64,000 bases of DNA from Heliocidaris tuberculata (GCA_025618425.1 CM046835.1:15601020-15665019), one strand, 5' to 3'. Shown: positions 23,801 to 32,721, counted from the first letter of the stretch. The notes: a model not told the origin generated them from the sequence alone. Program-made: numbers and translations.

Positions 23801-24258
23801 CTGGTGCTGGAAGTGAATTTAAAGAACGATCTCATGGTGGTGTTGCAATGTACATCAAGAACACACATTCAAGTAGATTAAACATATCTGTTGACAACTT
23901 GGAGTTTATTGCAATTCTTGTAACCAATCCTGTCTCTGTTGTTGTTTCAGTTGTATATCGACCTCCATCATATAATATCAAATCATTTTGTGAGTGTCTA
24001 CACAATTTACTGAATGAATTGAATAAAAGAAGCACGAGATGCATTGTAATGGGTGATTTCAATGAGGACTTATTTAAAGGTTCTTCACAGATACACCAGC
24101 TAATGTGTACGAAAGGTTACAGACAGCATGTTGTGAATGCTACTACTGAGAATGGAACATTGATAGATCATGTTTACAGCAAGGGATTAGATTCATTGGA
24201 AACAGAAGTTATCCCTACATATTACAGTTATCATGAAGCTGTAAAGATTATGTTTTAA
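17803..24258 (+). CDS. Helentron Rep/helicase/endonuclease polyprotein (OTU C-terminal half at its start)
   Basis: 2151 codons, counted from a TTG at 17803 that is not a real start; the true N-terminus lies upstream across a frameshift. Residues 1-90: second half of OTU 2 with catalytic His in HIHYDVV. About 125-400: very Lys/Arg-rich, with three 18-residue repeats. About 417-545: Cys-rich DUF6570-like domain (CCVC, WICYTC, LPRGGQ, GPVVCVP). About 650-1180: Helitron N-terminal and Rep regions with HTH at 952-954 in RGSVHTHALFW and the two-Tyr motif Y1155-IVS-Y1159. About 1500-1910: PIF1-family helicase with Walker A GGAGTGKS (1511-1518), Walker B D1600-E1601, VGDMYQLPP and TIHKVQGLTL. About 1937-2151: APE-like endonuclease with N1943, E1970, GDFN (D2085, N2087) and LIDH. 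Such proteins nick, unwind and transfer single-stranded transposon DNA. Confidence 0.93.
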   Translation: MRSGYTSISDYVSRNNIQESGTWATEMEILVLANLIETDIYVYDDQLLRWSIFSGRNVQIGKQTTEKGIYLRNTQHIHYDVVLSVQSSESLNSTGENNMYEVKKTTGNARANIKEGKITATINVRNAGNSRKKHKRKSYSETSKLRKERMREKRALTKEGDSYKKKEKHLHNANIHKMKRAMEKKQKYHDDLIWKIKQINQVKQKYKEEKDSDSVIRNKKYRRDPSFREKQVTAMKKKYHSDLQYRKKILNANKQRYRTNEQFKENLKTTMRNNIKNKYFKNEHFRQKQKATMRNRYEKEENFKEKQKATMRNRYQNEENFKEKQKATMRNRYQKEENFKEKQKVTMKILSQTSYKKKDVKQKKLMSSKIKYKRVEKYRQKVKKQNLKRGLVKTLKMSTFDNVLQEFRKIILNGPEYVCCVCFKLLFGNQVMKCMKSNYKLQTCISEKYLHVCNSECRSECQIHHSARSSLWICYTCHRKLQSGKVPAEANINNLQLHQVPKELANLNTLEQHLIALNIPFMKLMALPRGGQNAVHGPVVCVPSNTYETVQILPRPQTEDQLIRVKLKRKLSYKGYYEYKFVDKSKLLNALQYLKTNNKYYSDVTVNNEWENSLERNEKDNEDEEAVETSGKARLVKYWKEMEEQLDYILSKDKMAHENIQHNSDPHNKLDDNDTEDDIEERLHGIHLDTCLQPADIGQEILDQYFDDILCCAPCEGKSPVSLLQDESNEAKCFPALFPQGQPTFHDRRDEKVTLGRYLLNRLMHVDNRFAQNTDYIFYAQCIYEIQQVLSQVSIALRQSRNKKEDSSSITASDLKNVEKVQNILKSDKGYKFLKQIRGTPPYWQKTQKDVLAMVRQLGKPTWFASFSCADMRWPEIINTLLRQKGDSRKSSELDWAEKCNLIRSNPVTVARMYDKRFHAFLNKVILSPAAPIGNIVDYTFRQEMQMRGSVHTHALFWVEHAPQLGIDNDDDVIQFVDKYISCRKPHEEEDPELYEIISSVQQHSKKHSKSCKKKGTACRFNFPRPPSEKTFTVKPVEENKAKDSTKIKREVKDESQVEASENAKTNAKELLNSVKDALSDGTEYNSARHLFEKLDITQNQFENAHNEMASQESIIIKREPQDVWVNQFNPNLLRAWNANMDLQYVTNAYACVAYIVSYMSKAEREMGMLLSHTVSEMKEGNKDAKESMKKLGQAYMQNREVSAQESVYRVCSLRLKECSRKVEFIPVGPDPVRMSLPLSVIKNRPDGDDDDENIWMPSKLDRYKARPRNPEFDNMCLAMFCSRYRILTASQMTSTRSRNVFKLDNDLGYIQKRTRSKDAVVRYPRFSPTISPENYYLSILQLFLPHVRDEQLNPPGFKTYQEFYETGSVKLCGCELEKVSSVVCTNRKKFEINADSIDKAQEHLEQFGAQEDAWGLLCPESEVERLEHPRENVDVEDCDEDLAIPDLKDMPKKDNYSIEFRSVKISKQDRHCIMRSLNEKQRIVFYKIRQWCLDRVNGKLVEPFHIFITGGAGTGKSHLVKCLYYEATRILARMLHRPDDVSVLKMAPTGVAAYNINGHTIHSALSIPIRAQMPYRPLSEEKISVLRNKLSQLQILIIDEVSMVDQKLMCYIHSRIRQIKQSRDQTAFAGVSVIAVGDMYQLPPVFGTPLYKDTLEGALWNDNFKKVELEDIMRQKDDTEFALLLNRLRVKERDDILCDEDLAVLKACETGEICEDALHIYSYNKEVDEWNKKLLHKKCANVICVKAEDTEKDPKERSKIREKPCTRCKSQLPSYLWIAVNARVMLLKNIDVGKGLTNGSFGNVTEIIMDETKSKPVCIKVNFDKADVGIHSIEKSEEFLGKKYLRRQFALKLAYACTIHKVQGLTLDKAVVSLKSTFECGQAYVGLSRVTSLSGLVIENFDPKRIRCNPEIKQSMDIMNAFIENITSEGIDGHSFYLILQNVQGLRQHFIDVQSQCQFVNADFICLTETWINDDDISDVLMDNFRFYHQPRNLSYHKPGAGSEFKERSHGGVAMYIKNTHSSRLNISVDNLEFIAILVTNPVSVVVSVVYRPPSYNIKSFCECLHNLLNELNKRSTRCIVMGDFNEDLFKGSSQIHQLMCTKGYRQHVVNATTENGTLIDHVYSKGLDSLETEVIPTYYSYHEAVKIMF
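18670..18831 (+). repeat. three 54-bp coding repeats in the Lys-rich tract
   Basis: Three in-frame copies of an 18-residue unit, KATMRNRYxxEENFKEKQ, with a few synonymous and replacement changes. They sit at the end of a longer series of degenerate KY-x-x-D-x-x-FR-type repeats starting near 18390. The positive charge suggests DNA or RNA contact. Confidence 0.9.
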
Positions 24259-24348
24259 TAATTATAAAATCAGATATATGTTTTCATTGATGAAGAACAT
24301 GTTTATTTGATAACTTCATAATTCTTACCAAGTTTATATTAACACAGA
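24259..24348. other. Helentron 3' flank, terminus not identified
   Basis: AT-rich sequence after the TAA at 24256-24258. I see no clear hairpin plus CTRR-type terminus before the LINE-like tail that begins near 24349. Confidence 0.4.
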
Positions 24349-24430
24349 GAATTGAATTGAATTGAAATGAATCGGTTTATTACCTTAAAAACTTGGAACA
24401 TGCAGCCCAAGGGCTGAAAATATTCAATTT
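24349..24430 (-). mobile_element. 3' tail of a non-LTR retrotransposon or SINE (remnant)
   Basis: Read on the minus strand: a short hairpin CAGCCC-TT-GGGCTG, then a polyadenylation-like AATAAA, then a tail of ATTCA repeats (TTCAATTCAATTCAATTC). A hairpin followed by short tandem tail repeats is typical of CR1/L2/RTE-type 3' ends. Only about 80 bp are recognisable. Confidence 0.5.
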
Positions 24431-24529
24431 AGAATAAATTCAAAGAATACATGCAATTACAAATCACAAATAAAATTTAGCAAATACCAGATTAAGAGAA
24501 TCAATTCTATAAAACAATTCTGTGTCATG

Positions 24530-24740
24530 AGAAATATAAAGAAAGGAAAAAAACAGATAGAGGAAAGAAAAGGGAATGGAAAGAAAAGGTGAAAAAGGGG
24601 AAAGGAATGAAGTCAAAAGAAGAAAGAATAGAATACAGATAGAGAAAAACACAAGAGTTAGAAAAAAGGAGGAAAAAAACATAAGAGATAGGAAGAGAAA
24701 AGAGAGTAGAAGGAAGAAACAAGAGCAGTAGAAGATAAAA
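24530..24740. repeat. purine-rich low-complexity tract
   Basis: Plus strand is almost entirely A and G, for example GGAAAGAAAAGG and AGAAAGAATAGAA. Pyrimidine-rich frames on the minus strand are compositional. Confidence 0.8.
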
Positions 24741-25091
24741 GACCATTGACAGTACCAGTCATGTAAATCATTGAGTTAAAACCCCGGCAAATAATGTGTA
24801 TGAATGGTGAAAACGTTCTGCAATAGATATCGTAACAAGTGAGATCAATGATATGATTACTTATGTCAAGGTAAACAAAAGTGAACGTACTATTTTCAAT
24901 TCTAATAATCGATATCTTATGAAGATTTTACTTTTGAATTTTGCTTATATATTCAATATGCACAATGGTAAGACAATGCAAACAGTACTTTTTTTAACTC
25001 TTCCTAACTCCTCAGATGACTTCTTCAAATGATTTCTTCACGTGACATACCAGAAGGTCCGTTAAGACGTTTGTGAAATCTAAGGGATCGG
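24741..25091. other. intergenic, weak BEL/Pao relic at the right side
   Basis: No gene recognised. From about 25050 the sequence reads GPLRRFVKSKG in a frame offset from the integrase remnant that follows, probably a decayed continuation of it. Confidence 0.4.
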
Positions 25092-25268
25092 GTAGAATAT
25101 GTCCAACAAATCGTCGACTGCTTTTGGCAATGTTCGACGAGACATGTTGATCCTGTCCTGGTGCCGTGCAAAAGGTGGAAGGCGGATCGTCAAAACGTCC
25201 GTGTTGATGACATCGTCATGTCACCAGATGCTAACACAGTTTGTGGAAAGTGACTTCTGGGTCAGGTA
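25092..25268 (+). pseudogene. BEL/Pao LTR-retrotransposon integrase C-terminal fragment
   Basis: Reads VEYVQQIVDCFWQCSTRHVD, then LVPCKRWKADRQNVRVDDIV and MSPDANTVCGK, a stop, then LLGQV. The order FW ... LVP.KRW ... V.VDDIV ... N...GKW.LG.V is the C-terminal region of BEL/Pao integrases. The expected Trp codon after GK is TGA. Only this piece survives; no LTRs were seen nearby. Confidence 0.75.
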
Positions 25269-25678
25269 ACCAGTTATTAGTTTTCAAAGTCAGAAGTGTA
25301 CAGAAAGTAGAATCACCATGTAACGCAAAAGGGAGCGACCTCATGACACATTACCTTATATTCTTACACTGTTAAGCTCACTGCAAATCCATTGTTTTCA
25401 ATTACTTTCTGTTATTCTGTTTTATTTGAATTATCATAACTACATGATATCCCTTATATTCATTATTGTGTAATATAAGATGGGTTCCTTGAAAGCAGAT
25501 TTCAGATTGGTCAGATTCACTCTTCTTTCCTTTCGAAATTCATTATATGGTCACGATCGTGTTATATAACAATTTTTGCACACTTTTTGTGTACAAAATC
25601 CCATAAGGCCAAGTTACTGATAACTTCTTATCACATACATACACAGACAGTATAGCTGCGCACAAGCAAATTTTATCA
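25269..25678. other. intergenic, nothing recognised
   Basis: AT-rich sequence without motif, inverted repeat or coding signal that I could support. Confidence 0.5.
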
Positions 25679-25854
25679 GCGCGCATGTAATGCAACACAT
25701 TTATTGCGCATTATTTTGGACTGGATGTGTGACGTCACAATGAATTTAAGAATTTGCACTTTGTGAGCGCGCATGTAATGTAACACATTTATTGCGCATT
25801 ATTTTGGACTGGATGTGTGACGTCACAATGAATTTAAGAATTTGCACTTTATGA
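25679..25854. repeat. 88-bp tandem duplication, each copy with a CRE site
   Basis: Two adjacent copies (25679-25766, 25767-25854) differing by only a few bases. Each contains GCGCGCATGTAATG and the CRE palindrome in GTGTGACGTCACAATG. Confidence 0.92.
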
Positions 25855-25914
25855 GTTGTGATGGAGGTTGCAATGTAAATAGTTTGGTGAGCTCCCAAAA
25901 GCAGTTTCCCATCT

Positions 25915-26105
25915 TATATAACATAGTACATGCTCATTGTCAAATATACCATAAAATGTGCATCCATAGATATAAAATTTTTCTCGTGCATTATATCTCA
26001 CCTCGGCCTTCGGGCTCAGTGACATATAGTGCACTTGAGAAATTCTAAAGCTATGGATGCATATATTACGGTATATTTAACTGTAGAGTATGCACTATAT
26101 GTATA
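25915..26105. repeat. imperfect foldback element, copy 1
   Basis: The left half (AATATACCATAAAATGTGCATC, CATAGA) pairs imperfectly with the right half (CTATGGATGCATATATTACG, GTATATTTA). The centre is CACCTCGGCCTTCGGGCTCAGTG. The arms include TAGTGCA/TGCACTA motifs. Confidence 0.6.
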
Positions 26106-26504
26106 ATAGTAAAAAGTGTATGTATAATATGTGCTGTGATTGGTTAGATTTGTAAAATGTTACTTGTGTAAATTTTGGTATAGTGCATGATTGTGCACTA
26201 TAACTTTCATTTATGCACAGGGAATCCCATGTTAAATGAATGGGGATGTATGTATAAAGCCCACCGCACACTATACGATCGGTCTGTGATTCGATTTCAG
26301 AAGAAAATGTAATAACATTTGATATGAACATTTTATCACATAATTTTTTTTTTTATTTACGTTCAGAATAGTCATATAGATAGCAAAGTCTTACATTTAA
26401 TGTTCTTGCAATTTATTTCCAAAATTGGATCGCAGTCGATTGTATAGTTAGTGTGCAATGGGCTCAATACACCCTGTGATTTGTTGGATTACGGGTCTAT
26501 TTAG

Positions 26505-26700
26505 GCCTACTATAACAAATAGTGCATGTTCTATTGGTGCACCATTACTGGACTATAGGAACTCCAAATACTAAATTATCCCTCGTGCAAATCTATTTCA
26601 CCTTGGCCTTCAGCCGCGGTGAAACAAAACTGCTCTTGGGATGATATAGTATTTGTCATTGAAATAATCCAATATAGTGCATTATAGACCATACACTATT
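26505..26700. repeat. imperfect foldback element, copy 2
   Basis: Related to the element at 25915: the centre TTTCACCTTGGCCTTCAGC with GCGGTGAAA matches the first copy's centre, and the arms again carry TAGTGCA motifs. More decayed than copy 1. Confidence 0.5.
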
Positions 26701-28623
26701 GATGTCATATAAGTTAATGATATTGAATGTATATACTCTTGTGGATGTTGCTGTACATGTCCAGGTCAGGGCAGAACTGTGGGTTACAGTAATTAGTTTT
26801 ACTTTTTCGTTTCCCAGGCAACCTGTACATGTTTGGTCAACATCTTGTATTCATTTTCTCCTTGTGTACTCTTGTTGATTTTCTTTTGTATGTTGAAATG
26901 CCGAATGAAAACAATAATGATAATAATAATAATAATGACTTCTTTTTCAGGTGACCTACATAATGCATTCAAGATGGAACCAAAGATATGTCAAGCCAAA
27001 AGCACACGTAATTGTATACATAGGTGTAGAATGGGGAAGGACCTCAACATCCTGTAGACAATTTCAAAATTACCAAAATTAATTCATTTTATTTATTTTA
27101 AGTTCACTTGATATTCGTTATTATTATTATCATTATTGTTGTTATTGTTATAATATTATTACTGTTTGTAAATATATATATGTGTTATTTAAAAAAGATA
27201 TATGAGATATACATATTTCAATTAATTTGCTTACTATTTATTCATGTAATCAGCCTTATGGGGCTAGTCTCGATTAGCATATGCCATTTGTTAGCTCCCT
27301 TTACCAAGATGTATGTATTATTGTGATTTTTACCAAAATGTATGTATAATTGGGATTTTGGGACATTGCATCCTGACTGTTTAGGAATGGGGGGGGGGGG
27401 CTGGTCAAATATATTGCTGTACACATGCATGACAACAAATATATAAGAAAAGGCAGGTATATGAAAAGATAACTGTTCATCAACCAACTCAGCAAAGATT
27501 GTACTTAATTGCAATATAGGATACATTACCTGCTCCAGCCAATCGCAAAATATGGAATAAGCATGCACTTGAAAGTTAAGCAGTGAGCACATACGATAAC
27601 CGAGTAATGATGTACATATTCAACTCTGGAGTACACCCTGCAAACTGGAAGGTACAATCGGAGACATACAGTACTCAGGAACTTGGTACAAGCAAGACAA
27701 CCACCAAATGATAACAACAACGAAACTGGTACAGACATTGCATTGAAGTCATCGAATAGCACTTGATACAGAAATGTTACCTAGAGGGGGCCAAGCAGCG
27801 GGATACAATTCCAAACTTTAGGGAATGAAATGTCATGTCGGATGAAGACAAACACATAGTGGTCATCTTGCCAAAAATAGTTAGCACAGCATATCAGATC
27901 TTATCATATACTCACCCTGGAGGAAAGTACAAATAGTTATAGAAGTTCCTCCAGAAGAGAATATGAAGTTGGATGTAGAGATTTCAGGAGTCAGATATTG
28001 AGATTCTGCTTCAAATTCTTTGGCCTGACAAGGAAATCAGGACAGACATGGACTGTATAAAAGGTGGCGTTACGAGCTACATAAATCCTGGCTAGCAACA
28101 AATAGCAAGTTACTACAAAGCTGTGAGCTAATTGCATGATGCACCATTGCCCTGTAGAAGACAGCAGGGTAGAGAGTCCATAACAACTACTTCAGACAGA
28201 GGCTAAGTTCATTCACCCTGTGACCTGTCATGCCTTGAATGGAGATTGCACTTTCTTCAACATGTTCCAGTGTGCATATCCTATCTTGTAGACTCCAGTC
28301 TTGGAGGCTGCAGGGTAAAGTAAGGGCATTGGCTTGGCACTGCACTGTACTTATAGTGCACCAAAATTCCTAGCCTCACAAATAATGACATAATTCACAG
28401 GTAGAGACATGCATAACATGTCCTGGCAGTGTCTGCAACTGGAGAAGAAGGTTCATAGGAAGAAAGCGCTTAACCTACAGCTGCCTGTCCCAAGTCAAGC
28501 AGCACCTTCAGTACATGTCCAAGAACTACAGGATTTACCTTAACCTCAGCTTGATATATTAACTACCGAGACTGTACACATTCTCATTAAACGTCGATGT
28601 AGATTAGGATGTTGCGACACTTG
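26701..28623. other. intergenic, no gene recognised
   Basis: Contains short AT microsatellites near 26918-26936 and 27118-27165 and a G-run near 27390. A CAG acceptor-like site before 26951 opens a short frame ending at 27055, but nothing supports it as an exon. The stretch 27540-28560 looks like unique sequence without coding signal. Confidence 0.45.
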
Positions 28624-28748
28624 GGGCCTGTAACATAAAGAGATAATCAATCTTACTATTGATATCAATCGTAAGTCTATGGCAAACCATGTACTGAAGA
28701 GTTACAATTGTACGTAAGATTGATTGTATCTCTTTATGTTACAGGCCC
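28624..28748. mobile_element. 125-bp MITE, GGGCCTGTAAC ends, TTG duplication
   Basis: The terminal repeat GGGCCTGTAACATAAAGAGA is matched by its complement at the right end, with the inner TACAATCAATCTTAC continuing the pairing with one gap. TTG flanks both sides (28621-28623, 28749-28751). Confidence 0.85.
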
Positions 28749-28989
28749 TTGGTCATGGATTCAATGCCCATTTGTGCTAGTTAAAGTGCATGACATGTTT
28801 AGGGTGTCATATAGGATAAAACTCAGGGAAAGGGGTATCTGATTCTTCAGTTTGTTAAAAACATATTTTTTGTAGGGAATATGTTTGAGACAAAGGTTAT
28901 AGGGATTTGGAATACCTATGGTCATGTGTGTGTACAGTAGTATATTTTAACTGCCCCCCCCCCTCTCCTAGAAGAAGCATGTGATACTA

Positions 28990-29457
28990 CAGTTAAAGGG
29001 ATACGCCACCAGGCGGCTGTGGGGGAAGTCAGGATTGCGTAAGCCCCATTCACTCTTACACAAAGTTTGTGCGTGTAACGCGTCCGTCGGACTACTGGGA
29101 TTATATTTCGGACTGCACGAAGCCGACTGAATCTCGCACGAGAGCTCAAACTCAGGCAGAGCGTGCATGTTGGGCGGCGACCAGTCTGTCCGAAGTTTGC
29201 GACCCGCGGGTCAAGGGCATGATCAGGTAACGATCACGGTGCCCTCTCGCGGCATAAAACATCCACAATCTGCGGTTGAGTATCCCTTTAACTTTGCCAA
29301 AGTCAAATCTGTTGGGACCACAAAAAATAGTTTGACTTATGCAAAATTCGACTTAGGAAATGTAAATAACACATGTTTTGCATAGTTTTGTCAAAAAAAC
29401 TGATTCGACTTACGGAAAGTTCGACTTATGCGACTTTGAGTTATGCAAGGTTAACTG
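28990..29457. mobile_element. TA-target MITE (Tc1/mariner-like) interrupted by another MITE
   Basis: With the inner element removed, the ends are CAGTTAACTTTGCCAAAGTC and, inverted, CAGTTAACCTTGCATAACTC, flanked by TA on both sides (28988-28989, 29458-29459). The inner element at 28997-29287 entered at its TTAA. Confidence 0.8.
28997..29287. mobile_element. 291-bp TTAA-target MITE nested in another MITE
   Basis: The ends AGGGATACGCCACC and, inverted, AGGGATACTCAACC are flanked by TTAA at 28993-28996 and 29288-29291. The interior is GC-richer than its surroundings. piggyBac- or Kolobok-type by target site. Confidence 0.82.
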
Positions 29458-29459
29458 TA

Positions 29460-30443
29460 TTTATACTGTTAGTTAATTGCATACAGACATGGAATTATCT
29501 TGATGAAGACTTATCTCACTGCCTTCATGCAGATGTTTGAATGCGAAAAATGTATTGTTGAACTCTTTGTCCAACAGGTTACACCCTGTTTTGTGGCACT
29601 TTCTACTTATTTTCTACATATGCATATTCGAATAACTAGTAACTGATTTACAATCATTTTATGTTTCTACTGATGCAAAGGTCTTACAGAATTATCAACA
29701 TAATTTTCATTCTTTCAGGACTTTTCAATTTTTTCAGTTTTTTTTTTTTCACAGCTGTGATATGTTTATTTCATTTATGTTATGATGTTTGTAGTTTTTT
29801 TCCTGCATTAATACTCTTGTTATGTCCTGGTAGTAATATCCTCAAAGTTGTTTGACAATTTTAAAACTATGTTGGTTAATAGTTATCATAATGATATTTG
29901 TAATTTGTGAAGTTTTGGAGCTTTGCTTAATGTTGTACAAACACAGAATTGTAATAAGCCATTTTTTACTTGGCTAGCTTGGTTACTTATGTCTGAAGGC
30001 TCTTCATTAGTTTATTCTCTTCATTACATGTGAGGGAGCATAGCAACTGAGCAAGAACATTTTTCATTTTTTTGAATAGTCAAACATTGTATTTCAGAGT
30101 ACTTTAGCCAAATCCATACAGCCTGTTGTAGCTTTCACTTGTTATTTTTTATACCTTTACTCCAAAAAAAATTGTTCCAAATTTCTGGCTGAATAATCCT
30201 TTGAAAAATCTCCCTTCCACTTTTAAGAAATTTTCAATATTAAGAAACTAATAGTGTACATGATGATGCACATTAAATCATTGCGTTTCAAAGGTGATTG
30301 ATATCACATCTGTAAATAGTTTAGAAAACCGGTTATAGATTCTTGAGATTTGAAATTTTATGACTTCATTAGTGGAAATAACAATAGAATCCTTCAAAGT
30401 GTGATAAGTATTGAGTGATACATGTGCAATGATTATTCTAATA
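29460..30443. other. intergenic, nothing recognised
   Basis: AT-rich sequence with a T-run near 29730-29750. No coding, repeat or RNA signal that I can support. Confidence 0.5.
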
Positions 30444-30614
30444 CAATGGCGGATCCAGGCACGGGCGCTAAGGGCGTGCCCCCCCCCCCCTTTAATTTTT
30501 CTGTTTTGTGATTTTTACCATGGGAGAGGGGATACCCCCCTCCCACACCCTCCACTTCCTTGCTGCTGGCGCCCCCCCCCCCCCCCCCATTTCAAATTCA
30601 TGGATCCGCCACTG
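30444..30614. mobile_element. 171-bp MITE with GTGGCGGATCCA-type ends
   Basis: The left end CAATGGCGGATCCA and the right end TGGATCCGCCACTG are inverted copies with one mismatch, flanked by TAATA (30439-30443, 30615-30619). The interior holds long C-runs (30480-30490 and 30572-30588), so the assembled length there is uncertain. Confidence 0.75.
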
Positions 30615-30619
30615 TAATA

Positions 30620-31014
30620 AAATGGTATGAAAATAAACCGATGGTTCATTAAATTATACAAATTTTCTACTGAAAAGGGGTTTCAAAGTCGGTAGGTGAT
30701 TAAATTCCACGCAAAGCAGTAATCTACTGCCTAAATCTGTAGACTTGGCAAGTATGCAGTTGTCAATGATTACAGCAGTGGGGTCATGTTTCAGATTTTC
30801 TTTTAGACTTATTTGAAGAAAATGTTAATGTTAATATAAAACCTACACCTAAAATACACATATTGAAGTGCAAGCATATGATGCTATTGTACAGTAAAAT
30901 GGTAACACTGTTTAAAGTTTTCAGAAATTGATATTGATATCTAGTGAAGTAAATCTTAAGCCACACCTATGGCTTGGCCTCCTGAAATGATGATTACAGT
31001 ACAAGATATACATA
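30620..31014. other. intergenic, nothing recognised
   Basis: No supported feature. Confidence 0.5.
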
Positions 31015-31016
31015 TA

Positions 31017-31192
31017 CAGTGGAAACTCAGTATAACGAGGTCCTTGGGACCATCAAACTTACCTTGTTATAGCAGGAATCTCGTTATATCAGGTTAAAAA
31101 ACAATAGAATAAAAAGACCTGGGACCAGGAATATTACCTTGTTATATCAGGAATATTGTTATATCAGAACTCTTCATACTGAGTTTCCACTG
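31017..31192. mobile_element. 176-bp pogo/Tigger-like MITE
   Basis: The ends CAGTGGAAACTCAGTATAAC and TACTGAGTTTCCACTG are inverted repeats, flanked by TA at 31015-31016 and 31193-31194. CAGT...TATAACGAGG ends with TA targets are typical of the pogo group of Tc1/mariner. The interior has three CTTGTTATA/TCGTTATA subrepeats. Confidence 0.88.
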
Positions 31193-31194
31193 TA

Positions 31195-32255
31195 GAAAAA
31201 CAATATTTTACTTTCCAGACCTACTCTGGACCATCTTCATTACAATTAAAATTATTATTAAAAAATGAAGACCTATATCATACGATTATGTCTCTTTAAA
31301 AAGATATTAAAATTGGGTGGAAATGAAAAACAGACCAATGTGAGAGGGGCAGCCATGGTTGTTTCAAGTACATCAAATTTTGCTTGTTCAGTACCATGTT
31401 CAAAAGAAATTTATATCATTATTGATAATCAATTGGATTATAATTGTGTTTGTGAAACTTCCTTAACTTTGTGTCAAATTACAGAAATCAACCTACATTC
31501 TTGTCATTTGAGGTGTAGATTCTCCAATGCTCAATAATTACTATCCAGTTTCTAATTTATAACGGACTTCTTTTGTTTTTTCAAAACACTTCGAAAGATA
31601 AGAGTTTTCTAGATTAATATGTTATTCTCTTGATAATGATTTGTTTGAATTGATTTATTTGAACTACATGTACCATGAACCGTTCTTTATTCAGCCATTC
31701 TCATACCTACTTACTTCATTTAGTATCACTGATTACTACAATATGTTCATGTGTCATCTATTCTTTCAAATTTTTACATGAAAATAAAGTTTGCTTTTGT
31801 TTTGTTTCTCTTACATTAGAACCTGTGGGCTTTATTTTATTTTTCCTTTAGTATATAGCATAAGATATGAAAATACTCATGGTAATAATGACAGAATCAG
31901 AGATGATACAGAGAGACAGAACAGCAAAAAACAAAATGGAGATAAAAGGAAAAAGAGACAAAGTCAATAAGGAAAGAAGTGCAAAGAAAGATGTCAGAAA
32001 AAAGAAAGAAGATATTGAGAGAAATGCATAGATGAGAGGGAGACCAAAAGAAAAGAGAGTGTGCTAGGAATAGAAACTGCAAAAGAAAGAATAGAAAACC
32101 ATACATTAACAGAAGTTCTACTTATAATCACAATTCTCATCATGTACATGTATGCTTTTAAAACTTCTAAATCATATCCTTTTTTATTCTTATTTTCTAT
32201 AACTTTAATACAGTACAACACACAACCAGCTCCTCTCTGTGTTATAGCCTCATTT
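31195..32255. other. intergenic, nothing recognised
   Basis: AT-rich sequence with a purine-rich patch around 31890-32110. A 90-codon frame at 31265-31537 has no recognisable motif and no splice or codon-usage support. Confidence 0.5.
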
Positions 32256-32721
32256 CCCCAATACACAAAATATATGCATTTTATTTCTTAGTGCAAAGAT
32301 TGAGGAAGAGAAAGATGAATGAAAGAAAAGAAATGTCACAAATGGAGAGAGTATGACAAGAATGAACAGGCATAAACATAACATCAGCACAACTTTTTGT
32401 GAATGCTCTGATGCAATATTTACTGCACGTCATTCATATTCATAGCGTTGATTTTGACGAGTACATGTACTCCAATAACGAACAAATTCCCCAATACACA
32501 AAATATATGCATTTTATTTCTTAGTGCAAAGATTGAGGGAGAGAAAGATGAATGAAAGAAAAGAAATGTCACAAATGGAGAGAGTATGACAATTAGAATG
32601 AACAGGCATAAACATAACATCAGCACAACTTTTTGTGAATGCTCTGATGCAATATTTACTGCACGTCATTCATATTCATAGCGTTGATTTTAACGAGTAC
32701 ATGTACTCTAATAACGAACAA
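32256..32721. repeat. 233-bp tandem duplication
   Basis: Two adjacent copies starting CCCCAATACACAAAATATAT at 32256 and 32489, nearly identical along 233 bp. Differences include TTGAGG[A/G]AGAG and a small ATT insertion near 32592. Confidence 0.93.

Larger units (their letters stand above)
14153..24345 (+). mobile_element. Helentron-type rolling-circle transposon, 5' end lost in gap
   Basis: One plus-strand coding unit with, in order: a charged N-terminal region, OTU module 1, a third cysteine-protease-like domain, a charged linker, OTU module 2, a Lys-rich repeat tract, a Cys-rich DUF6570-like domain, a Helitron Rep, a PIF1-type helicase and an APE-like endonuclease. Rep plus helicase defines Helitrons; an added C-terminal endonuclease and an OTU are known for the Helentron branch. 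The last 6.4 kb is one open frame, whereas the first 3.6 kb has several frameshifts. I could not place either terminus: the 5' side is in the N gap and a LINE-like tail begins at about 24349. Confidence 0.92.

Noticed and set aside
26946..27055. Possible terminal exon after TTTTTCAG (plus strand)
   Set aside because: Short frame without recognisable protein similarity and no partner exon.
31265..31537. 90-codon plus-strand frame
   Set aside because: No motif, no conserved context and no splice support; likely chance.
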